A DNA stretch of 64,000 nt from assembly GCF_021130785.1 (NCBI RefSeq), contig NC_060213.1, positions 65,882,001 through 65,946,000 of the forward strand, read 5' to 3'. Below the pieces are notes generated by a model. The model did not search any database and was not told the origin of the DNA. It worked only from the letters and a program-made list of their open reading frames with translations. Shown here piece after piece: positions 54,776 through 64,000 of this stretch (position 1 is the stretch's first letter; each line of letters begins with the position of its first letter). The DNA comes from Homalodisca vitripennis. Lineage: Eukaryota; Arthropoda; Insecta; Hemiptera; Cicadellidae. The position numbers and the translations under genes are program-made.

Positions 54776-57700
54776 GAATGATAGTTTTTGCCCGCTAAAT
54801 ATTGGCTGTGAACGAAGTGAGCATAATTACTTCGATCCGAAATCTAAGGGAGGCTCGAACAACCTATTCAATTAATCCAGTTACGAATTGAATTTTCCTG
54901 CGGTCACAAACGTCCGTCGAATTATGAAAGTGCTGTAGATAACACTTCTCAGTAGACGCCTCGCAATACCCGTTCTTCGTCGTCAAGAGGAATCAATTTC
55001 CAAGCGTGAGAAATTTATTTCTCGACAACTTGAAACGAGATATTGTTAACGGCCGGAGATGAGTTCCAGGGTATTGGGTTTCTACTGGAGATTTCTAGAA
55101 GATAGAATACTAGCAGTTATTCCAAACTGTGAACTTTGCAGGAATTTATCGAAGTATAACAATAGTTTTATGTTAATTCCTTTCATATGGTAAGCATTCC
55201 TTTGTCAGAATCTATGGTGTAACGTAGATTTACGTAGAAGAGTCCATGTCATTGTATGCAGTAGACTCCGATAAAAAGGTTTACAGAGACGAACTTAGAA
55301 CTTAAGCATTTATTCGGTGCGCATGTCGAGGTAGAATGTATCAGCACACAACTGCATGTGAACGCATTTATTTCAATATTTTCCATATTACAGGCACGAA
55401 GGAACTCTGAAGTAACATGATCGTTTCTTAGTACACAGTTTTAGTTTTAATAATTTGTTGCACATTTTAATGATTCTGTAGGTTATAAATGTCAGTAACT
55501 AGACGTAATGAATAAATTAAAATTAAAAGGTTTTTCAATTTGCCACGCACACCATATAGAATGTTGATAATAATAATGAAGTACTTTTACCGTTAATTTA
55601 AATAATTCATAATAAACACTACGAATCATATTAGGTAATTATACAATGTCTTAAAATACTTACATAGGGTGGATTCTCAATGATAAATGATAACAATGAA
55701 AGCTACAACAATTTACGTGTAGCATATTAAAATAATTTACCACGTGTGCTGACCGATAATCTTAATTATTTCATTATTTTTCGAAGTTTAAATTTCTATG
55801 ACTCCGTTAAAAAATGTCATGACGCAGAATATTCGAGGTCTAGAAAAATGCAAGCTTGGATAGAAAGTCGCTCATAATCTTCGTGGTGTGAAAAAATATC
55901 GGTCTCTTAAGTTAAATGTTGCATAATTCATCGCACATCTCACCGTCAGCAGCATTAATCCGGGATTTGAATACCCGAGAAGCGCACTTGTAGAACATTT
56001 TACTTCGGCAGGCTTACTTTATTTTTAAAAACTCTCCCCCCCAATTACAAACTAGCTATCGTAATGTTTAAATTAGGTTTTACATGTATTGTACAACTTC
56101 AAGACAGGATACTGGGAGATGTAGCCGCTCATTTCTAAGACCACTATAGAAAAATACTAAACGGTTAGCAGAGTAGTGTGTAAATGATTTAGTGAAATTA
56201 CTTTAATTTACGGAAATTGGATTGGCAACTTAAGATTCAAAGGTAAAGTAGTCATAAAAACTTATATTTCCTAAAAATGAATACATTTATGAAAAAAATC
56301 AACAAGGAATTGCGAGATTTAGAGTAATAATTTATGCTTTATAAATCAGGCACATGGAAAAACAAGTGAAAGTAAGGAAACGAACTTTTAAATGTTTCTT
56401 ACGAGAAAAATGTTATATTTTAAACTCTGCACTTAATTTAATTTTATTATTATAAAATAGTATAATTCACTGATCATTCATATACATACTATAAAAACCT
56501 ATATACTTAAATAAATCGATTTGTTACAAAATTGCCTCATACTTTTTGTACAACAATTTGTGGAGTGAACACATTTTGTATATTTTTCCTGAGTTCGATA
56601 AAAGAAACCTAAAGGACTATAACTATGCAATTGACATAAAATAACCCATTCGAAACCTAATTGCACCACTTTAACAAAGACAGGAGGAAAAGTTCCTTGC
56701 AGCTTCTTTAGAGGCAACACACCTTTTAGTAAAAACTTGTTTCAGACTCAATTCAACAAATTTTGCCTTCCAACACATTTATTACACCAGAAAGAAGAAA
56801 AAATACTATTAGATTGTACAAATAGGCCTTGCTGGATTTAATTTAATTTAGATTTATTGTGAATGATTAAGAATAAAATAGAGTACATGTAAAAATAAGA
56901 CAAATAGAATATTTTGGAGAAGGTATCATAATAGAATCATGTTAAATCCTCATATCCTTATAATGGGAACAAAACTACTCTGAAGGCTACGACACGACAT
57001 TATGCTAGGCTGCATGTAGCACGATACAATACTGCATTGTCAGACGTAGTTGTCGTGTCTGAAGGGTTGCGCGTAGTTGGTGGAGGACGATCACTGGAGT
57101 AGATTACGAACTGCAGTGAATTACTGATCCGTGGAGACGTGCCCGAGAACTGAGTCCAACCCCAACCATTGAGATCTCGTGACATGAATGACAACAAACC
57201 AAACGTCCAATTACGAAAATTGACGCATCTCAAGACTGGTGTAATATTTGTTTTTAAATTGTCAATACGATTTTTTTTATGATTGAGGTCTCTGATGGGG
57301 AAGTCGGAATAGTTTGGGCTTGAAAAGGAATGTATTAAATTTATTTTCCTGTTACGATTGCAACTTATTTAAAAATTATGTTAAGGGAGGGAGGTAAAAA
57401 TAACAGTATTTAATGTTTAATATTATTAACTACATTCTAGGGATACAAATTAATCCCTGATATAGTTCGTTTACAAATCTAAAAGACCTTTTATTTCAAG
57501 GCTAATTTGAATCCATATGGAGGTCAAATGTCCAACTAGTTAAAACACGGATGAAGACAATGCATTGATAAAAACATTATATTGTTACGGCGTCTGTCGG
57601 ATCTTACTTAGTTTATAATGTATTTTTCATAACATCAGATTTTAAGTTAGCATTTGAATTTCAGTATTTGGAAGATGCAAAATACAAACATCAAACTTGC

Positions 57701-58070
57701 GAGTATTGTACAACAAACCGTAAAATCTGTCCCTCTTTCATCCCAGTATGTCTGATTACAATAGATGCGTTTGCCTTTTATTTTATGTCAGTTCATATAA
57801 TGTCCTAAACTACCTTATTTTTATCTTTAGAATTGTGTTAAGACTTCATCTATGGAGAAATAAAGTACTATTAAATATGGACACTCTTCTCTCCCTTTAA
57901 ATGCTTTGAATTCAATTATGTTTGCTTCACCAATAAATTATTTCGCAAGGTACTGGTAATTGAAGTGTATTTTTAATTTCATAAACCTTGAAAATTGTCA
58001 TATGTTATGTCATATTTCATCTGGTTGCATTTCATTCCACCCTTGATCTCGCAGCTAAGGAAAAATTGGT
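54776..58070. other. Intergenic, no gene seen; one unexplained GC-richer frame
   Basis: Mostly AT-rich. At 57000-57240 a 77-codon - strand frame (MRCVNFRNWTFGLLSFMSRD..) lies in sequence clearly richer in G+C than its flanks. I do not recognise it, and no good splice sites frame it. Confidence 0.45.
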
Positions 58071-58089
58071 TTGATTTTGGATCAAAGCA

Positions 58090-58290
58090 TTATCCAGATC
58101 CAGGCCGTCCAACGAGATGAAGATGAGGTTGCCCTACCTGCCTCAGGCCAAGGGTTACATTACGGGAAATATATAGGGTTGAAGGGTGGTTGTGTAGGGG
58201 GCGGGACGGGGTTCTCTTCTCAAGTCTCGTTTAGCGCATCCTTCTTCCCTTCTGGAGAATTAAACGAGGCGTAATTGCTACACTTTATGA
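58090..58290 (+). repeat. Dispersed repeat family C, copy 2
   Basis: GATGAGGTTGCCCTACCTGC, CAGGCCAAGGGTTACATTAC, TTCTCAAGTCTCGTTTAGCG, then CATCCTTCTTCCCTTCTGGA. This is the fullest copy of the family. A related GAGGTTGCCCT also appears inverted at about 62505-62520. Confidence 0.65.
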
Positions 58291-58494
58291 GCTTACCTGA
58301 TGTTGGGGTTTGTCGGTGAATAATTTTAATCCAAGTTTAATGACAAAGTTTACACGCAAAAAAGTTTCAAACTCTGTTCTTCTCTCGTCTTTTTCACTAG
58401 CGGGAGGTTTTAAAACTCCGAGAAGCCGTTGAAACTCGTTAAAGATTTACCTATTTAAATACGTACCACGAGGAAACTTATTTACAATGAGTAG

Positions 58495-59200
58495 CTGAGC
58501 GTTAGCAAAACCTTGACACTCGGGGGACTGAAAATTTCACTTCTTGTCTGTCTGTCCACACGATATCTTTGAGAACGAATTGAGCTGCAGACTTGATATA
58601 ACAAAACTTGAATATAATAAGAAGTTTCATTTCTGTATAGGCAACATCGAGTTTGAAGATGATGATGCACTACCATGGAATGTAGTTGAGCATTACGGAA
58701 GCTTAACATTCTGTGGACATCGACAACAAATTAACCAATAGTCTTGAAGATTTATATATTTTGCTATCAATAAGAGGGCCTGTATTATTCTTCTTTTGTC
58801 TGATTGCCTGTTTTCCGCAGGATACCTCGAGTACGAATTGTGTCGTGGACTTGAATTTTGCACAAACGACTATTTATATTCCTGCGTATGCAGCAACGAG
58901 TTTTTTCTTCTATGGCAATTGGCTGAACGTTAGCGTAGCCTAACTATCCACAGTATATGTCTAGAGCAATAATTTCATCTGTAGACTTTATGTTCTGCAT
59001 GCAACTTCGATGATGGCTCTCCATGGGATTTTACTGAGCATCATCGAGATTCAGGGAGTTGGTAAATTTCTCTTCTGTCTGTATGTCCGCAAGATATTCG
59101 AGAAATAAATGACCTAAAAATTTTGCATCCAACCTCTAGCAAAGCCTGTTACGCGACATGGTTTGGCGTCCTGGTACCTTGTAAAATATTAAGGACAGAA
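58495..59200 (+). repeat. Dispersed repeat family B, three degenerate units
   Basis: Three successive units share TGAGCGTTAG or TGAACGTTAG, CTGTCTGTCTGTCC.C..GATATCT, GA.AACGAATTGAGCTG.AGAC and CATGGGAT/CATGGAAT..GAGCAT. The last unit ends in GCGACATGGTTTGGCGTCCT, matching the end of the copy at 41040-41085. Confidence 0.65.
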
Positions 59201-60539
59201 ATTGTTGTTTTAAATTAGGATTAACGTAGACTGTAATAAGAAATCGGAATAAAAATTGTTATTATAGTCAAATGACAATATCGTACAGTTTTAATTGTGC
59301 GGAAATGTTTCCAACAGATTTTACCAGTTTTTTCTGTTCCACAACGAAATTGAGGACGAACAAAAGCTCCAGAATCCATCCGTCAGGAGGTGTTACAATC
59401 CCATCAATCTTGCTTCGTTTCACAGTCTTGAGATTTGTGGAGTTCTAAGGCGTTCCGTCTTAGTTACTCTTGATCTGCTCCAACTTGCAACGTATTTACA
59501 CCGTTGTCTATTTGAGAATCCTCAGTTATTTGCAAAGGTTGCATGTATTACACAAGGTAGTAAACTTATGGCGTTAGTTCCTATTATCATAACAATGGAT
59601 GTGGGAGAAGTGAAATCAGTCATATGTGTGATATCGTTGGAGAATTCTAATGAAAAGTGTAATATTCAACAATTAGAACTTTTATAGCTCAATTGTTCAA
59701 TACTGATGGGATTTGGCATTACAAGAGGTTAAAAATGCGTTCATAATACAATAATGTTCATTGATTGCTATACTTATTTTACCTATAAAACAGCGTAAAT
59801 AGAAAGTTAGGAACTAATTGAAATCTACGTCAGACTACTCTTAGACTCTAGGTTAGGTTAGGTTAGGATAGGCTAGGCTAGGTCAGGTTAGGCTTAGGCT
59901 ACGATAGGCCGCATTACTATATAATTGATTTCTAGTGAGACAACCTTTACATAAACCCTCTTACATATACTGTACTGTAGTAATTAATTCTATAATAGCA
60001 ATAGCTGAATCAAAGTAGCCTTGTAGACATTTAAAAGTGCCCGGTTTAGGCCCAATAAAACCTGCATTGGTCATCTAAGAACACCCTTTATATTTTGTGT
60101 TTTTTCAACTCACCACTAAATTTTGTTTCTGGTTCCGATATTTAATTTATAGATAGATGTAGGTACACAGCGTAACGCTTAACGGGTGAGCAATGTTTCA
60201 AAAATTAGTTCAGGATATTGGAAAAGAAAAAATCGATTGCAAAAATTTTCTGAATTGTTTTTTTGTATACCACCCGTCAGTCTATATGTGTTTTATGGGA
60301 ATCATATTTTTTATTTTTAAATGGTTTAAGTTAAAGCTCTGTAATAACCGTAATAAATCGATTTAAAAAACGGCCAAGAAATTGTCTGAGTTATTATTTT
60401 TAATCCAAACATTCTCATTATTGTATCGGTATATCAGTAAGTTCAGATATCTTTAAAATGTTAGCAAAAATATTATCAAGAGGTACTAACTTGTTATACG
60501 ATCAGTAATCAGCAATGCTTTGGTCTAAACATATGTTTT
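59201..60539. other. Intergenic; one unrecognised frame and TTAGG-like repeats
   Basis: A 130-codon frame at 59295-59687 (+), starting at a non-ATG codon, matches nothing known to me. Interstitial TTAGG-like repeats occur at about 59850-59900. Confidence 0.45.
59850..59905 (+). repeat. Interstitial (TTAGG)-like repeats
   Basis: TAGGTTAGGTTAGGTTAGGA is followed by degenerate TAGGC/TCAGG units. TTAGG is the ancestral insect telomere repeat. The run is short and decayed, so it is internal rather than a chromosome end. Confidence 0.7.
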
Positions 60540-60760
60540 ATCCAACAATGCGTATTGGCTGAGCGTTAGTGAAGTCTATCACTAGAGGGCCTGGAATAAT
60601 TTTGTGTCTGTCTGTCTGTCCGCTCGATATCTCGCAAACGAATTGAGCTGTAGACAATATTTTCCATGAAGCTTAATTTCTATTTAGGCAATATTGAGTC
60701 GATGAGGGTGCATGACTCTCCATAGGATTTGTCTGAGCGTTAGTAAACATTTTTACAATG
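60540..60760 (+). repeat. Dispersed repeat family B, further copy
   Basis: TGGCTGAGCGTTAGTGAAG, CTGTCTGTCTGTCCGCTCGA, TATCTCGCAAACGAATTGAG, CTGTAGAC, CCATAGGATTTGTCTGAGCG. It is the least decayed copy. Confidence 0.7.
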
Positions 60761-61439
60761 GTGTTCTGGGTGGGTACCTCTGGTGGGAACGAGAAAATCT
60801 AAAATAATTTGGAAACAAAGAGACTAAAATAGTATGACATTTTAACATGGAACATAGTAAACATAGCTATAGTATGTAGCTATATATTTGAAAAAATACA
60901 TGCAAATTTAGATAAGCGTGTTACCACAAATATGACGTACTACTACCTCGATTTTAAATGATTGTGTTACATGTGAAATTTTAAAGGAAGTACAAAAACT
61001 AAGAAGATATTTTTATTTCACAAGGGTAGGTCGATGCAGACATAGTTTTGTTTATGAAATCAAAATATTTTTGATGACTCAATTCAAAATAAGTATCTTA
61101 GGTACAGCATTTTCATTCATAACGGATTAAATATTTAGGCTCCATAACAATTTGTTTGGTAAATAAACATGCAGTTATAAAATAATCGTAGTTAAACTTG
61201 ACTTAATTTTGGAGGATCTTGTCTTGAAAGTATCTTTGTAGATAGTTAAAAACTTGGTTGGTGTTTACCTTTGAAAGTCTACTCAGTAGTGTACATTATC
61301 CACCCTTTTGTTATAGGGAACTACGAATATACAAACCTTAATATAAATGGTATAATATAAGAAGTTACTTGGAGCCCATTGTCTTCTACAGCCCAAGGTG
61401 TACAAAATATTGGTTCCTGAGCTTAAAATGCTGCATAAT
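60761..61439. other. Intergenic, no gene seen
   Basis: AT-rich sequence with nothing recognised. Confidence 0.5.
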
Positions 61440-61590
61440 TCATTTCGCACCCCACCGCCTCCAGGCAACCGAGGCAAGGGGTTTAAATTGCGAGGAGGGA
61501 GCTTTTCTCAAGTACTTTTAGTTTAGTGGGCTCAGCTCCTTCACGGAATGGGACTAAACCCCCATAACTCTCAAAAGCTTTTGCCCGGAA
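61440..61590 (+). repeat. Dispersed repeat family C, copy 3
   Basis: AACCGAGGCAAGGGGTTTAA, ATTGCGAGGAGGGAGCTTTT, CTCAAGT.CTTTTAGTTTAG, in the same order as the other copies. Confidence 0.6.
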
Positions 61591-63000
61591 TAATAGGAAA
61601 ACTATTTTTAAGGAGCATAATGATTTTACGAAGTTTGAAAGTGTATGCCGTGAAGAGAATATGTTTTACTACATAAAAAATGGACAATTGGCTGTAATTG
61701 GGTTACACAAATAAAATTACTATACCTCTATGGCTCAAGTTTGTTTAGTTTAGTTTAGTTATAGAGTTAATGTATTTAAAGAGCAAAATTTGAGTAGTGT
61801 TTTCCATTTTTTTATGTGAACCTAAATGAAAGATCTTCTTAATTTAATGATAAAAACATTAGTGGCGTATACTGAAAATAATTTTAACGACGGGCGGGAG
61901 GGGGGAGGGTGACACACTGGATGGTGTAGGGGTATATAATACCCTCCGAAAATAGTGACTCGAGAAACTTCTCTCGAGAAATTGTTGAGCCTTAAAATTT
62001 GCATAAAGCACTACTGGGAGCAGTTTTAAAATTAGTATTTCAAAACTTCGGGGGGGGGGGGGGGTTTAATGGTGGCTTGAGTCCCTCTAATATACGCCCA
62101 TAAAATGCAAGCACATACGAGCTTCAAATAGCAGAATACATAATAGAAGCATAAAATATTTGATACCTACCACTCAGTTATAAATTATTCATTAAAATAC
62201 AATATTTTATTTTTAATTAGTTTCAGAATATGTTTAGTTGTAATTTTTAGAACACCTTTTTCGTTTGTGGATACAGAATCCAAGTTTCCCTTTTGGTTAA
62301 AACATCTGAAAACCTACGGTTTTTATAAAACAGAGAGGTTACGGTTGCTGTATTTTCAATTAGTTCCAACAAATAAGTAAAGCTATAAATCTCTCTTACC
62401 AGAGGGGAGCCCAGAAGGGTTGTAGGGTATCTTGTGGTTTAATATGTACTTTGTGGTTACTCCAGCTTTAACACGTCCCCCCACATAACAGGTAGGCCTA
62501 AAACAGGGCAACCTCATTGTCGCTGGCTACCAATCTGAGCTTCAAATTTATCTATGTACTAATGTATAATTAACATTTTTAATTTTTCGTATTACAATCT
62601 TTTTTGTAATACGAAATTTTACTTCACATATCTTTTGTAGGTACAGTTTTATCTTAACAATATTCTCAAACAATGAATACGCCTACAATGTAATAATATA
62701 TGTTCTCCTACATGTATGTAGCTTTCAGATGGTATGCTCTAATGGTAAAAATCTTACATAATGAAACAATATTTAAATTTAAACATATTTAAAAGTGTGG
62801 TGAGGTAATATTTAAGTTCGAACATTCACAAAACTCACATGATCTGCTTCATAATATTTAGCTAGTGACAAACTTTGCCATACAATCTTTCACATACATG
62901 TATGCTCTTCAATGACTAATATAGTTTCAATATTGGTGCAGCAGACAGGGAACTCCAGTCCTTGGGTTTATATGGTTTTGTTTTTTTTTTTAATGTTTTT
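61591..63000. other. Intergenic, no gene seen
   Basis: It holds a (TTTAG)-type short run (about 61740-61760), a G15 homopolymer (62050-62064) and an inverted fragment related to repeat family C (about 62400-62530). No coding sequence recognised. Confidence 0.5.
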
Positions 63001-63004
63001 CTAA

Positions 63005-63195
63005 GGAGGGGCGGATTCCCTTTAAGCCTTATTCTGCTGTACTCATGGGACACTAGCCTTTGCGGGGATCTCATCAAACACGGAATAAGGGGAATTGTCG
63101 ATACAGTACAAAATCGATAATACTGATAAAAAATTACAGAAATGTTTTGAACCTGCGCTAACTCTATCTCAGATCCAAAGTCCGACAATCGGTAC
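63005..63195 (-). mobile_element. tRNA-derived SINE, copy 2
   Basis: It shares TTTAAGCCTTATTCTGC, CATGGG.C.CT, ATC.TATCAAAC.GAATAAGG, TCGATRCAGTACAA.RTCGAT and TACTGATAAAAA with the copy at 31565-31775. The - strand carries a B-box-like GGTTCAAAAC. A (TA)n tract follows. Confidence 0.65.
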
Positions 63196-63197
63196 TT

Positions 63198-63198
<1 letters not shown>

Positions 63199-63266
<68 letters not shown>

Positions 63267-63290
63267 GTATATATATATGTGTGTATATAT
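63199..63290. repeat. (TA)n microsatellite with TG/TATG interruptions
   Basis: A long alternating TA run with a few ATGTA interruptions lies beside the SINE. It produces spurious Tyr-Ile open frames on both strands. Confidence 0.95.
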
Positions 63291-64000
63291 AATTTTTAAA
63301 TACACATTGAATCACAAAAAATTGTGTAATAATTTTGAAATCGATATTACATAAAAAAAATTGAATCAAAAATAAAAACAATTAACTACATGTACGATAA
63401 TGAACACTTGTTGATCAAGTAAACTAAATTGGAATGACCGTACATCATGATTTCTCACAAGATATTGAAGTCCAATATAACAATACATTCAAGAAAGCTA
63501 TATAACATTAATTGGATCTGAAATAACTAAAATTGACGAATATTGCCCATTCTCATTTTATTTTTCTAGAAATATCGTATAATCATATCAAAGTTGTAAT
63601 TTCCACATAATTACATCGTTTAATGACTCTAAATTTATAGAAAATGAATAAATGTTTATGACAGTAAATTTTAAAACGGCAGTTGCAATATTATGAAGCA
63701 GTCACGTTATTTATAAAGGTGGTGATGGGAAATCTATTTCTTGTAAGAACCACTTTCAGTATTGTGAACATTTTTAAACAACCTTATTTTACATACATGA
63801 CTAGTTAAAGGGTAGTTAACGTAGATGACTAGAAATCATACATATGGCATCTTCCACGAAAAATACAATGTTAAAACAACTCGATTAATTCTTTCGCGAT
63901 AAAAACCGTGTACCTAGAAAGTCTTAATTTACAAAATTTACGTAAAATGGTTTGTTTTTTAAATGTTTTGTACAAAATTTTTTTTAATTTTTTTAAAAAA
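63291..64000. other. AT-rich sequence, no gene seen
   Basis: No feature recognised up to the end of the window. Confidence 0.5.

Noticed and set aside
63095..63381. Tyr/Ile-rich proteins
   Set aside because: These are translations of a (TA)n microsatellite.

Overview
This is eukaryotic, AT-rich, gene-poor, repeat-rich DNA. The one securely identified host gene is the 3' half of a spliced ubiquitin-specific protease of the USP5 (isopeptidase T) type. Together with piggyBac, mariner and several LINE families, (TTAGG)-like repeats and many small dispersed repeats, this points to an arthropod, most likely an insect. A hemipteran is my guess from the look of the repeats, but I cannot prove it.

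Region 1-16.6 kb: USP5 on the + strand. Seven coding exons (62-133, 862-1054, 5990-6204, 7433-7555, 14718-15106, 15223-15420, 16408-16580) join in frame. They encode everything after the catalytic Cys box, including both UBA domains and the His box, up to the stop codon. The introns have been heavily invaded. One holds a piggyBac transposon nested inside a piggyBac-like MITE, plus a 5'-truncated RTE-like LINE that ends within about 40 bp of an exon. Another holds a mariner pseudogene, a LINE with an intact 933-codon endonuclease/reverse-transcriptase frame, and a 354-bp near-perfect palindrome.

Region 16.6-29 kb: 3' flank of USP5, a degraded LINE (18.35-20.05 kb, - strand), long AT-rich stretches with nothing recognisable, and one short candidate exon (24691-24921, - strand) coding for a 69-residue protein I do not recognise.

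Region 29-38 kb: two striking tandem arrays. One has 14 copies of an 89-bp unit (29695-30949) that look identical. The other has about 14 diverged copies of a ~99-bp unit (about 36375-37765) with higher-order structure and open frames on both strands. Between them lie a tRNA-derived SINE and an element with inverted repeat arms.

Region 38-64 kb: a broken LINE (38.4-40.5 kb), a possible promoter/5' exon near 43.0-43.5 kb, a GC-rich island with a palindromic E-box at about 48.0-48.4 kb, LINE relics, several families of short dispersed repeats, a second SINE copy, interstitial TTAGG-like sequence, and long (TA)n tracts. No host protein gene is convincingly visible from 25 kb to the end. If one is present it is intronic or non-coding here.
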